From Akanthomyces muscarius (taxonomy: Eukaryota > Ascomycota > Sordariomycetes > Hypocreales > Cordycipitaceae), in NCBI RefSeq assembly GCF_028009165.1, contig NW_026611615.1:248001-312000 (forward strand): DNA of 64,000 bases, in the 5' to 3' direction. The notes beneath the pieces were generated by a model. It searched no databases. It saw nothing but the letters and a program-made list of their open reading frames with translations, and was not told the origin of the DNA. Shown in pieces: positions 22,735 through 33,018 of the stretch. The first letter of the stretch is position 1. Each line of letters opens with the position of its first letter. The position numbers were made by a program, and so were the translations under genes.

Positions 22735-24198
22735 CTTCCGCTAGATTGAGAGAGATGGGGGGAGTTCTGACGAATATATATGAAACAAAAAAAAATGTAG
22801 ATCTTGTGTCCAACGAGGGAGAAGCGCGAACTCGTCGGGTTTCGAGGCGCTTCGGAGTAGTTCCACCCACGAGCACACTTGCTGAGGATACGAACAGGCA
22901 GCGATATTTCACTTGGCGTCACGCGGGGGAGGAGTAGGTAGTGCCGGCGTAGCCGATGACGTGTTCTGGTGCCGAAAGAAGATGCCGAGCGGTGTTGTTG
23001 ATCGGTTTCCTCGGATAGATGAGCAACACGTTTTTGGAGTGGGAAGAAGTGAAGAGGGGCGCACTGCCGGTTGCTCTCGTGGCTGCCCACGGTCCGCTCG
23101 GGATGGGAAGAGGCTGGTGGGTGCCAGGGGATGGCGGATCAAGCAATGCGAGAGGCTCGGCAGAATGAGACGCAAAGAAAACAGCAAAGAAAATCGCAAG
23201 CCGGTACTGAAAGAGTGAGCTGAGTTCTGCCTGAAAATGATGTTGACGTGGCAAGAAGCGCAAGGTAGAGAAACTGATCCAAGACAAAATCATCACTCAT
23301 GTGAAGTGGCTCAGGTGGCATCGCTAGTGGCGGTTAGGAGGCGCTATCAAAGCCGGGGAAGGGGCCCGAGAGCATCATTTTTGATGAATTTAGTGCTCGT
23401 TGCAGCACACCTCCGGCAGTTTTGGGTTCAAAATCAGGGGTCTTGGGGGCGTCGGAGTTTCTAGCGGCCAAGAGCGCTGAAGCAGTAAAATAGCGGCCTT
23501 TCTGCAACGGGAGTCGGTCCTCCACCAGCCAATGCTGCCGAGGCACCGACACCACTACTAATAACAGTGTTTATACGCTGGGGGGTTATCCCAGAAGGGG
23601 TTAATGGACGACCTTCAAGCGAGATGCAGGAACCGTAAGATCTTATTCATCGGGGAGTCAATGACAGATGCGCTAGTGAGCCAGGTGTAACGGGGATGAA
23701 GGACGCATGAACGAAAGAGAAGGGTGTACATCTACTCTGTGCACGCCCATGCACAGGCTTGATCGTTTTGCATGGTATTAACCAATCAAAGATTTACAAT
23801 CAATGGCAATTCTCGGCCGAAGACTCGGTAGCCTCTCGACGGCGCTCATGGAAGGCATCTATGAATGACGGTGATGGAGTGCCCAATCCGGTGACACGTT
23901 TTCCGAAGAAACAGAGTTTTACATCAAAACCGAAGCATTTACAGCAATTTTTACTTGCTCGCACGATTGATCGCATATCAATGCCAACGAACAGCAGCGA
24001 CTGCGCCATCGTGGGGAAGTAGGCCATCATTGTGATGCTGAGACCTACTAGACCGTCTGCCTGGCATGCCATGGCTGTTGGCAGCATCGCATTCACACAA
24101 AACCGACAGAGAGTGAAAGATCCCTTAGAATTTCCGTGTAACTGGGTATAAAATTAAGCCATAATCATAGTGCTGTCCTCGCGATAAAAACCGTCAAA
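22735..24198. other. Intergenic region upstream of the GGPP synthase
   Basis: It holds the GGPP synthase promoter and the 3' flank of the small hydrophobic protein gene. Short frames overlap in all directions and none is convincing. Confidence 0.4.
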
Positions 24199-24569
24199 TC
24201 ACTGTTTGGCCTTGGTTTGCTGGACCGCCCGTTGGCCTGTCGCAGTAGACCGAAAGAAGAAGAATGCCAGCACTGCGCCGACTCCAAGAATGACAATGTT
24301 TCCTTGATATCAGTGTTAGTGTTGGAACATGATTTACTAGCTTTCTTCCGAAGAGCATCGTTCAACGTACCGGCGATGAACCCCGTGATGGAGCTGACGA
24401 CGGACCCCAAACTACTGATTGTGTTGCCGACGACGTGCAGGATGCCGCTGAACAGCCCGGTGATGGTGCTGAGAATGGCGTGGATGATGCCGTAGATGCC
24501 GTTGAATACCGACGCGATGGCCTGGTAGATGAAGTCGACCAGGTCGGAGATTGCGGTGGTGATGGCCAT
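24199..24569 (-). CDS. Small hydrophobic/amphipathic protein of unknown function
   Basis: Two exons, 24569-24371 and 24302-24199, flank a 68-bp intron (GTACGT..CTAAC..AAG) and encode 100 aa. The ATG chosen opens MAITTAISDLVDFIYQ and lies within a longer open frame. A long, regularly spaced Ile/Val/Gly/Ser segment (residues about 8-66) is glycine-zipper-like and probably membrane-inserting or amphipathic. Exon 2 adds a true transmembrane stretch (VILGVGAVLAFFFF) and a short Lys/Gln-rich tail ending TKAKQ. The splice joins FIAG to NIVILG in frame, which supports the model. I do not recognise a named domain; a small organelle or membrane protein is likely. Confidence 0.7.
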
Positions 24570-26382
24570 CTTGACTGGATGTAGTGAATGGGCTGGGGTT
24601 GTAAGAAATAGTACTGAGAGGAAGAAGATTGATTGCCAAGAGGTAGCTTTTGAAATGGCGGGTAGAAAATAGATGGACAATGTAATATTCGTAGCAATTT
24701 AACCACAAACAGAAATGTTAAGAGCTCGCGCTTTTGTACTTAGAAAAGAGTAGCTTGATTGGCGGACGACGTCATTGATTTCGTCGTGTGCACGACACCT
24801 GATCATCATCTTGCCAGACGAACCAAAAGCTTGATTCAGCTGGGGCAAAAGGCTGGAAGTGGGCAAAATCACCGTTGCACTAACTGCTTTGGACGACGCC
24901 ACTGCAACCCAATCTTGGTCTGTCGCGTGTGCCATGATAAAACCGTTATAAGTAAGTTATCCTCATTATGGTAGTGCATGCTCCGTAGAGTAAAGTGTAC
25001 TGCTACATCGCGTGCCACCTGCTGCGGGTATCGCGGCGACCAGTAGATATATTCGCCGCGCCACAGCCTCGGCAATCACCTTTATCTTTGCTCCAGGAAA
25101 AGACTTCGCTAATTCTGCTATTGATCTCATACAGCAGCCCACTGTTTGTCTATCCTGATGTTTCTTTGAAGAGAACAGAGAAGGAACAAAATGAGCCGAA
25201 AACGTTGACATCCTAATCCTTTGGCAGTCATTGAGCGGGCGCTAGCAGTGACGTCACTGCGGTTAATGGGTTTTTCTTTGGCATTGAAATTATGTTTTGC
25301 ATCTCCGAAAAGCATTCGCGGTTTAGAATTCCTTTGTTCGTAATTCTTCACCATAGCCTCCGAAAGCAATAACGGCATTCAGCACGGACTAGGCTCGTCG
25401 AAGCATTCGTCCCAACCAGTCTTGCCGGACGCCCAAAACTCCCGCAGCTTCTTCAAGCAGTGAATTGGGCCATGGTCTGTATGTGGATGCTGCCAGATGC
25501 TCTGAGAATTAAACGCGCGGTCTTTCGCGCTACGGTCCTCGAAGGTACCGTCTGCCACGGCCGCGCTGGCCACGACAAAGGGCCACTTCATGCAGATTCT
25601 ATACTCGACCAAAGGGTAAGCTCGTCGCAAGAGCTCTAGTAATTCCGTTTCCTGGAAGATGCGCGAGCCGGCTCAACCCAGGAACCGTATCATAGGCCGA
25701 CAAAGGAGCACACGCGTTGACTATAGACCGAGGGAGCGACAGAACACCATATAGTCGCACCGATACGGCCCATAAGGATACGTCTGACCAGACAGCACTG
25801 GGACACTCTGTTTGGAGAAATTCAGCTAATTCCCCATGTCGGGATTTAGACCTCCATAATGCGTAGGAGGAACCGATTAAAGCCACTGTTTTGATCGCGA
25901 TGCCCAAAGGTCTCTCTGCATGTGCAAACGAAAATTTGACAGCTAACCAGGCTACAAAGAGAACTTTTGACAAAACATATGGTTAGCTAGCTGTTTTTGT
26001 GGCATGAATACATTGAACTGGCTCCTTTTAGCGCGACTTGGGCAAGATGAGGGGAAATGACAACTTGCAGAACAAGGCTGGGAAAATGGAGGGCGCCTAA
26101 CTAGTCACCTTTCCCTTCTATGCAGGTGCTATGAATGGCGTGGAGCAGCCACATGCCAGCTCAGCCTCGTTGGTCTCTCGTTGCTAGAGACAATTACGTA
26201 CGCCCGACGCGGCCTGATTGCAACGCGGCAGGGACCATCAAATCTCTTATTTAAACGCTGAGCAACTCTATTCGGTGGTATTTTCGCAATATGCAGTGCC
26301 ATCAGAAGTAAAATGATTAAAACTAGATACTTCTGAACGAATCAACACCACAACGTCTCGCGACACTGCCGCCTCTTCCAAC
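24570..26382. other. Intergenic region with one possible gene relic
   Basis: No intact gene is supported. A minus-strand fragment at 25379-25630 looks like a decayed coding segment and is listed separately. The rest holds the promoters of the 24.2-kb and 26.4-kb genes. Confidence 0.4.
25379..25630 (-). pseudogene. Possible relic of a fungal-specific transcription factor C-terminus
   Basis: The frame reads LVEYRICMKWPFVVASA and, near its end, REFWASGKTGWDECFDE. This pattern resembles the C-terminal part of Zn2Cys6 regulators with the fungal-specific transcription factor domain. No Zn2Cys6 motif or long upstream frame is present. The adjacent minus-strand frame (25599-25973) does not continue it convincingly. 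The similarity is judged from memory and is weak. Confidence 0.25.
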
Positions 26383-28464
26383 ATGGCGGATACCAATAAA
26401 CCCTCGCCATTCGACAGGGAGTTGGCCGAAGCACTCTGCAGCCTGGAGATTCCGAAGCAAATCAAGTTCTCTCCGGACGGCCAAAAGATTGTCTACACTA
26501 CCTCTTTTCAATCCGGCGGCCTCCGCAAAGGCAAACACGCTACATCGAAGCTCTGGCTGGCCTCGGCTTCGGGGCCTGGGTCAGCTCGCCCGCTCACATC
26601 TGGGAAGACAAGGGACAACAGCCCGGCGTGGCATCCAGACGGAAACCGGGTAGCTTTCTTATCAGACCGTGGTGACCCCGGAAGCGGCAGGGCCATATGG
26701 ATGCTCCGCCTCGACGGCGGCGATGCGGTGCAGATATCGAATAGTGGGAGCAAGTCGAGTATTGCTAGCTTTGCGTTTTCTCCCAGCGGGGATGTGATTG
26801 CATATACATCGGCAGATGAAATATCCAGCGAGCAAAAGGAAAGGGAAGAAAAGAATGGCGGCGCAGCAGACCCAGCCGTCTGGGGCCAGGACACGAGCCA
26901 GCATGCCCGGCTGCGGCTGCTTGACGTGAAGACACGAGAGACGCGGACGCTGGACACTGGAAAGGGTCACGTTATCGAGTTTCACTGGAGTCCTGATGGA
27001 ACAAGTGTGATTGTTGGTACCGTGGCAAACATGGACAGCGAGGAAGTATTCATGACAGGCACGACTATTGCGACTGTAGCTGTTGAGAGCGGCGAAAAGA
27101 CTGAAGTTTGCGTAGCCGGTGTCCTCGGTGAATCGCTGACGTGGGCGCCGGACGGCAAAGTTTACTTTATCGACACTGCTGTCAAGGGATCTTATTTGAG
27201 CGGTGCTGCCGTGTACTCGGTTGATCCTGCAGAAACGCAGGCGACGCCTGTCATGGTCGCCAGTGGAGATGAAGACGACGCGTCCAGCCTTGTCGTTTCT
27301 GGTGGCAAGGTCTTTGTGAGCCGCAACGTCAGGATGGGCACGCTCATCAGCGATATCAGCGGGAAACGTATCTTCGAAAAGCCCGTCGTGTTTTATAGTT
27401 GGGACATAGCTTACGACGCTAAGCGGAGCAGCTGGACCGTCGCCGCAAACTTGTCAGATATCAACACGCCCGCCGAGGTGGTTGTGGCCAGGCATGATGT
27501 GCAGTCACCAATTGTACTCTCTCAGCATGGAAAGGTCTTTGAAGACCGTACGTTTGGGTCGTTTCACGTTCTGAGCTGCCCATCTTCGGACGGAGAGGTG
27601 GAGCTCGACGGCATCTACCTCGCGCCAACCGGCCAGATCGGGTCCGACCAGGGTGCCTCCCCTGCAAAGCCGCTTCCCACGGTAGTTTTCATCCACGGAG
27701 GGCCGATTGACCGCGACTTTAATCGTTTTGACCCGTCTGACCTATACTGGGCGTCATACCTGCTCGCTAAAGGCTATGCGGTGCTCATGCCGCAATATCG
27801 CGGCTCGTATGGCCGAGGATCCCACTTCGCCTCCTATAGCAGGACAGGTCACGGCCGAGAAAACTATGACGACGTCATAACCATCACAAACCATGCTATC
27901 CGCAAAGGCTTCGCGGATGAGAAGAGGCTGCTCGTCAGTGGCTGGAGCATGGGCGGCCTCCTGACCTATCTGTGCTGCGTGCGCAACGGCCAGCACGAGC
28001 TCGGTTGGCACTTTAATGCAGCCGTGTCTGGAGGGGGCATATGCGACATGGATAGCCTTGCTCTTACCTCCGACCTTGGCTCGACCGTTCTGACCGAGCT
28101 GGGCGGCGGGCAGGCGCCGTGGACCGTAGGGCGCGACGTCACAAGCGCTCGCCGAGGCAGCGCCCTGTGGGAGGTGGCCGGCGCAGTGGCCGAGGCTCAT
28201 CGCACCGGTAAGGCTGTGATCCCGCCGACACTCATCCTTCACGGCGACCAGGACAACCGTGCACCCTTTACCCAATCCCAAGGTTTCCGCCGCGCTCTCA
28301 GGGCTCACAACCTGCCGCACGAGTTTGTTTCATATCCGGGCCAGGGACACACTCCTAGCCCAATGTTGCACTGGGTAGATATGCTGGAGAGGGTAGCCAG
28401 ATGGTGCGATGTATATATTGGACCGGGGGTTTCACTCCCACATGGTGTAGTCAATCAAGAGTGA
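26383..28464 (+). CDS. Prolyl oligopeptidase-family serine peptidase, S9C (acylaminoacyl-peptidase-like)
   Basis: This single exon encodes 693 aa with a CAAC-ATG start context. The N-terminal 400 residues carry repeated beta-propeller signatures (KFSPDGQKIVY, AWHPDGNRVAFLS, FHWSPDGTSVI). The C-terminal alpha/beta-hydrolase domain has an oxyanion region (VVFIHGGP), the nucleophile elbow GWSMGG with Ser522, Asp624 in HGDQDNRAP, and His656 in PGQGHTPS. The order Ser-Asp-His and the propeller fit family S9, subfamily C, which removes acylated or unmodified N-terminal residues from peptides. No signal peptide is visible, so a cytosolic role is likely. The gene appears intact, unlike the DPP4-like copy 1.5 kb downstream. 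Confidence 0.9.
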   Translation: MADTNKPSPFDRELAEALCSLEIPKQIKFSPDGQKIVYTTSFQSGGLRKGKHATSKLWLASASGPGSARPLTSGKTRDNSPAWHPDGNRVAFLSDRGDPGSGRAIWMLRLDGGDAVQISNSGSKSSIASFAFSPSGDVIAYTSADEISSEQKEREEKNGGAADPAVWGQDTSQHARLRLLDVKTRETRTLDTGKGHVIEFHWSPDGTSVIVGTVANMDSEEVFMTGTTIATVAVESGEKTEVCVAGVLGESLTWAPDGKVYFIDTAVKGSYLSGAAVYSVDPAETQATPVMVASGDEDDASSLVVSGGKVFVSRNVRMGTLISDISGKRIFEKPVVFYSWDIAYDAKRSSWTVAANLSDINTPAEVVVARHDVQSPIVLSQHGKVFEDRTFGSFHVLSCPSSDGEVELDGIYLAPTGQIGSDQGASPAKPLPTVVFIHGGPIDRDFNRFDPSDLYWASYLLAKGYAVLMPQYRGSYGRGSHFASYSRTGHGRENYDDVITITNHAIRKGFADEKRLLVSGWSMGGLLTYLCCVRNGQHELGWHFNAAVSGGGICDMDSLALTSDLGSTVLTELGGGQAPWTVGRDVTSARRGSALWEVAGAVAEAHRTGKAVIPPTLILHGDQDNRAPFTQSQGFRRALRAHNLPHEFVSYPGQGHTPSPMLHWVDMLERVARWCDVYIGPGVSLPHGVVNQE

Positions 28465-29315
28465 TTCGACGAGAGACGAAGGAAATCAAGACAGTTCCAA
28501 AAGAAAGTTTTGTCCCTGCGTAAGTAGCAAAAGGTCATAAGCAAAGAGATCTTCAAAGGTGTACTTTGGTGTATTGCGCTTTTCCGGCAGCTTCGGATCT
28601 CGCAGGCATCCAAAGCCCGCGGTTGAAGAACTCGCTCCATTTACCCCACGTGCCTTGGCAAAATTCATAGACAATCTCTGGTGCTGTGGCTCTTTCACAG
28701 TGCTCATGTTCCTTTTCCATCATGTATGCGCTTTTGAAACTACCGAAAAAAGAAAAGGTCCAGAGAATGACGCCAGGATACAGCGACTTTATCATTGCTG
28801 GCTTGACCAGCCGGTCGGTCTTTGGCGTTCTAGAATTTCTGCTAGAATGCCTGATCTGGAAATAGGGACGACACACATGGGCATCTCCAAGCGACAACCC
28901 CACGATTCTTGCCATTACCCACTTCCTGTAGATGAATTCTAGGCAATTGTAGCCGCAATCCCGTCACTCTTTGCCATTCGCAACTGTATAAGTTCCTTAA
29001 GGCGAAGAGGTATAGAAGCGTGGGCACTGACGAGGCATCGCGGGGAGCATCAAGACTGGCCCTGCAGCTGGCATCGGCGTTTTCTCCGCGCAGTTCATTA
29101 CGCGCAGGAGACTCGGACGCCAATGCCCAACATTGCCGACCTCTGCACATCAAATGATCGAGAATGAGAATTTTTGTTCGGGGTGCTTTCTGGAATTTAT
29201 AATAAAATAAAAGCTAAATAGTGTCGATGCCCGGACAACATTTAAACGCAAATGGGATCAGCACACTTGTGCTGGATAGTCGGAGCATCCCACCTGAGCT
29301 TCCTGCGCGCGCGGG
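28465..29315. other. Intergenic region with an unassigned decayed frame
   Basis: It lies between the S9C peptidase stop and the knottin gene 3' end. A broken minus-strand coding-like segment at 28486-28915 is listed separately. Confidence 0.4.
28486..28915 (-). pseudogene. Unassigned broken ORF
   Basis: One minus-strand frame (28915-28553) reads well through YEFCQGTWGKWSEFFNRG. A second frame then seems to take over with CLRDPKLPEKRNTPKYTF and runs to 28486. The two would join by a one-base shift near 28620. I do not recognise the family, and the case rests only on amino-acid composition. Confidence 0.25.
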
Positions 29316-29556
29316 CTAGTTGGTGCAAACTCCGTCAACCTTGCCGATGGTTAGCACAGGATCTTTTTGCAGCTGCCAAACGAAATATTTCCGGCTGGAA
29401 ACTACTCACACAGACGAGGTTCTGGCCTTCACAGCAAAAGAAGATGCGGTGATCACACTTGCCGCCGTTCTCGCTGCAGACGGGGCGTCTCTCTTCCAAG
29501 GGGCTGCCCATGGCCAAGCTGGCAAGAAACATAACGGCGACAATTGCGAATTGCAT
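29316..29556 (-). CDS. Small secreted knottin-like cysteine-rich protein
   Basis: Two exons, 29556-29410 and 29339-29316, flank a 70-bp intron (GTGAGT..GCTAAC..CAAG); the spliced product is 56 aa. Residues 1-18 are a signal peptide (MQFAIVAVMFLASLAMGS), with a possible propeptide ending at Arg23-Arg24. Six cysteines at 27, 34, 41, 42, 49 and 54 give the spacing C-X6-C-X6-CC-X6-C-X4-C, the pattern of inhibitor-cystine-knot peptides. The last Cys is supplied by the 24-bp second exon. A TATA-like box lies about 80 bp upstream of the ATG. Such fungal peptides include effectors and antimicrobial candidates; no activity is claimed here. Unspliced, the frame runs on and loses the sixth Cys. Confidence 0.7.
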
Positions 29557-29938
29557 GATGTGAATAATGCGAGGGTATAATGAAGTTCCCTTGGATGGCA
29601 TACGCGGCGGGGATGTGACAAGGAATGACCTGTTCATATATAGACGGCTCGCTCAAGGCTGGCACCATTCAGCCAGCGAACAGAGGCCGCCAGTCCTACG
29701 CAAGAAGCCTTTCAGCTCCTGCAACTTCTCGGACACATCAGCGCTCGCATAGGTTAGCTTGCGTTGCGATACCTCGCGATGACGGCGAAAGTGTACTAGG
29801 GGGCGGAGCTAAAGGATGCTCTGCATGCATCCTCCCATTGGGCTGTTCGCTTTATTTCTGCGAAAGATGAGCGCCGTTACAAAGTTCCACGTCCTGCAAG
29901 GGCTTTTTCAAGAAAGCAAACAATTTACGCTCCACTCA
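29557..29938. other. Intergenic region upstream of the knottin gene
   Basis: It holds the knottin promoter with a TATA-like box and the decayed 3' end of the DPP4-like pseudogene. No other gene is seen. Confidence 0.4.
29635..29643 (-). promoter_or_regulatory. TATA-like box of the knottin gene
   Basis: CTATATATG on the minus strand lies about 80 bp upstream of the ATG at 29556. Confidence 0.45.
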
Positions 29939-31300
29939 CGGCGTCTCGCCCGCGCGGTTCGCGCCCTTGGGCACAATCACCATGTCAAAGTTCTTGTTCG
30001 CCCCAATCAGCCTGTGCGCCAGTCGCACTGTCGACGACAGATCGACGTTGTGATCCAGGCCGCCGACGCAGAGCATCAGCGCGTCCATGAGCTTGTGCGC
30101 GTGTGTGACGTTGGAGCAGCGCTCGTAGCTCGCGTCGACGGGGTAGCCCATGAAGATTTCGCTCCACAGAAAGATGCCGAGGCGGTTGTCGTGGCTGCCG
30201 GCGCCCGCCACGGCGGCCTTGTAAAAGTCGGCGTGGTGGATCACGGCGGCGGCGGCGTTGTGGCCGCCGGCCGAGTAGCCGTAGCAGCCGACACGGGAGA
30301 AGTCCATAGAGGGCCGCGACCGGGCGGCTGCGCGGATCCAGGCGATGCGGTCGGGGAACTCGGCGTCGACTACGTTTTTTTAAGCACACGTTGTGGAAGC
30401 ACTTGGAGCGTCAGTTTGTGCCCATGCCGTCCGAGCGGACCACAATGTATCCCTTGTTAGCAAGGATCCGGAAGTCCGTAGAGGGTCGAAAGGCCTTGGC
30501 CGTGTAGAAATCCTGCGGACTAGCGTATATAAAATGAATGACGGGATAACTCTTTGTCTCGTCAACGTCTTTGGGGTATACTAGCGTGCCGTCTATCTGG
30601 GTTTTTGCGTTGAAGTGTTCGACAGGTCGCCACTTGCCCACCATATCCAGGCTGAGCTGCTTTTGCCGCACAATGACAACGTCTTCCCCGTTTCCCGCCT
30701 CTCGAACGGTTGTTTGGGGCAAATAGTCTACTACCATGTACCGATCAAGAAGTGCCGTCGTGGCCCCCATTGCCAAGTATGGCTTCCGTTGCTGTTAGTA
30801 ATGACCCGCAGCATCGAGCCGTCGAAGATGACAGAGACGAGAGGAGCATAATACGGGTCTTCGTATGGGATTATACCCAGCGCGCGAACCCACAACTTTC
30901 GATTCTTGCCGTCAACATGGCCGATGGAGTGCACATTCCATTCGCCTTTTTTGATCTGGGCCTTACGCTCGCCGTCCTCCAAGTTGAATAGATGGAGGTG
31001 ATTCCAGCTGTCCCTCTTGCTTGCCCACAGGAATTCGTTTGTGCTAGGTAGCAGCTTGAAATAGGCTTTCTGGTGATAGTCAAAAAAGGTCTCGCTTGCT
31101 TCTTCTGCTAGGACCTTGACACCTCTAGTGTAGTTAATCGACAATAGACGCAAGTGTTGATGGCCTCGCCTGTTGAAGACAAAGTAGTACTTCTGACTAT
31201 CACCTGACCAGTCGATATTAGTGATGGCATATAAGATGACAGTTACTGGGATCGATATTTCTCGGAGGAGCTTACGGTTTGGCTCCCTGCAACTAGGACA
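29936..31300 (-). pseudogene. Decayed DPP4-like S9B prolyl peptidase
   Basis: Three minus-strand frames carry consecutive pieces of one peptidase. 31300-30731 holds propeller sequence (TNIDWSGDSQKYYFVF, EFLWASKRDSWNHLHLF). 30776-30411 holds the linker to the hydrolase domain (KGYIVVRSDGMGTN). 30307-29936 holds the hydrolase core (VGCYGYSAGGHNAA with the nucleophile Ser, and GGLDHNVD with the Asp). Lesions include a frameshift near 30740-30770, a stop (TGA) at 30411-30413 where the family has Trp after GMGTN, a frameshift at the A7 run near 30380, and an Arg where the catalytic His is expected (PKGANRAGE), followed by a stop. The N-terminal part is missing. Several independent lesions argue for a true pseudogene rather than sequencing error. 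Confidence 0.85.
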
Positions 31301-31696
31301 TGTTGTTAGTGGCGCACCCCAGAGAACAAAAGTCTTCGAGGCAGGAAGCGGGGGAGACAAGGCTCATGCAACTACACGCCAAGTCTATCAAGGGATGTGA
31401 TCAGGCGGCCGCGCGCATGCAGGCTACTCGGCCGGTGAATTCTAGTGGCGTTTGCATTTTTATTGTACGGGACGCATCACCTAAGCTTCATATCGCCAGT
31501 TTAAAACACCGTCTGCGATTAATGGAGTTGGCATTGATTTGTAGATTTGACTTGGAAACTAGATGCCGATACCGTTCTTGGTAGGAAGACATATAACAAC
31601 TTCAATTTCCTGTTTCGTACTTTCTGAAACATAGCAAATAAGTAGCCCATGGAATAGCAAATGAGTAATTGGCGAGTGTGCTGGGTCAATCTAGTC
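31301..31696. other. Intergenic region
   Basis: It lies upstream of the DPP4-like relic and downstream of the 128-aa gene stop. Nothing specific is seen. Confidence 0.4.
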
Positions 31697-32083
31697 CTAG
31701 ATGCCCTGTGCCATGGTAGACGCAATTTCACTAAACTCTTCCGATCCCAGTTCGTGCGACAGAATAACCCGAATTGTATACGTCGTGGCAATGACCGAAT
31801 CCAGCTCCAACTTCTTCTCCCCGACAACCTTCATGATGTGACCCAGGAGCGTCTCCATGGGGAGCGTCCGCGACGCACGGTATACGCACTGAACGGTGTC
31901 AATGTGCTGGCTCCGGATGACAATGCCGACAGCCGGCGGGCCCATGTACTCTTGATGGTCGCCGTCGGATGCGGTGCGGATCTCGCCCGTGGCGCGATCG
32001 TAGTACTTGCCATCGACCACTGGGGTTCGGGCCTCGTCGTGCCAGCCGGGGCCGTGGAACTCCAAAGCGTGGGAGGAAGACAT
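31697..32083 (-). CDS. Hypothetical protein, 128 aa
   Basis: This single exon starts at ATG 32083 (MSSSHALEFHGPGWHDEAR); the open frame extends upstream to 32242, but the longer form begins within the putative leader. The protein is soluble-looking, with no signal peptide or membrane span. It has a compact N-terminal part (VVDGKYYDRATGEIRTAS), a central hydrophobic strand (AVGIVIRSQHIDTVQCVY) and a helical, acidic C-terminus. A TATA-like box lies at 32223-32230, about 140 bp upstream. I recognise no domain and infer no function. Confidence 0.55.
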   Translation of the reverse strand: MSSSHALEFHGPGWHDEARTPVVDGKYYDRATGEIRTASDGDHQEYMGPPAVGIVIRSQHIDTVQCVYRASRTLPMETLLGHIMKVVGEKKLELDSVIATTYTIRVILSHELGSEEFSEIASTMAQGI

Positions 32084-32753
32084 GGCTGTATAGTTGTTTG
32101 TGGGAAAAGATCTCGGGTGCAAGTTTTGGTGGATGATTTGATGAAAGTGTATTTTCTGGATGGATTTTGTTCTGCGTTTGGCAGAGGATGTAGGAAGAAG
32201 GCCGAGAGATGGTAAGAGGATGCTTTTATAAGACGGTGACACCGCAGTGGACCCGGGTACGGGCGCAGTAACAGTGGCAGATCGGCGGCGCCTGGCATCC
32301 TGGCAGGCAGCATTACCTGCGTGGCGATGTTTATGGTTAGTATTACTTATTTAACGTCATATAATTCCTATCCAGGTAAAAGGCGCCGGACGGGTGTCCG
32401 AGCCTCGCTTTCGAGGTGTACGTACCTGCGCAGTAAATGGCAGGTGAGTGTTAAGTGAAAGACAACAAGAATGGCAACCGCCGTGGTACCCTTGTACGAA
32501 CTGAAACTATTCCATTTGCAAAGTCACCCTAATTTAATAGACTGTATCACGATGGCCAATCGATTTATTGTGTAAACTATCTACTGGTGCTCGTCGAGCA
32601 AAGTCACCTGAATGTAAAAGATGCCCTGACTACCATTCCATGAAACCATTCTGGTGCAATGCCAAGACTGATTTATGCTTCAGTCTCTGAAGGAAAACTT
32701 TGGTTAGCCTTTATACACTGATGTGTTGCTTCTTGTTACAAAAGGGTCCTCAC
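32084..32753. other. Intergenic region
   Basis: It contains the 128-aa gene promoter and the 3' flank of the eight-Cys gene. No gene is seen. Confidence 0.4.
32223..32230 (-). promoter_or_regulatory. TATA box of the 128-aa protein gene
   Basis: TATAAAAG on the minus strand lies about 140 bp upstream of the ATG at 32083. Confidence 0.45.
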
Positions 32754-33018
32754 CTAGCCTGCGTGGCAGCCGCACTTGACACACTGGCCGCCCGCCTTGT
32801 GCAGAGAGGACGGGTCGCAGAGGTAGGTGCCGTGGCTGTCGCAGCGGCAGCCGTCCTTTTTCTTGCCGTTGGTGCAGCGCGCATCCGGGTGCATGCCGCC
32901 CTCGCACTTGACGGCGTACCATTTCGACCGGCGCCGGCGCAGCGCGGACGACGGACTCGCCCAGGGCGACGGTGCTGAGGACACCTGTGATGATGACAGC
33001 GAGCTGAGTGGACTTCAT
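32754..33018 (-). pseudogene. Small secreted eight-cysteine protein interrupted by a frameshift
   Basis: The ATG at 33018 opens a clear signal peptide (MKSTQLAVIITGVLSTVALG). After about 30 residues, the cysteine-rich sequence continues in the +1 frame, with no ATG of its own, and runs to a TAG at 32754-32756. The eight Cys are spaced C-X9-C-X8-C-X-C-X7-C-X11-C-X2-C-X-C. No GT..AG intron restores the frame between the two parts, because the candidate sites leave the wrong phase. The break therefore looks like a one-base indel in the GC-rich stretch near 32930-32945. It could be a recent pseudogene or an assembly error. A strong TATA box lies about 75 bp upstream. Confidence 0.6.

Noticed and set aside
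21678..23090. 470-aa minus-strand frame
   Set aside because: It overlaps the GGPP synthase in another frame and is rich in Arg, Ser and Pro; its upstream part would be synthase leader.
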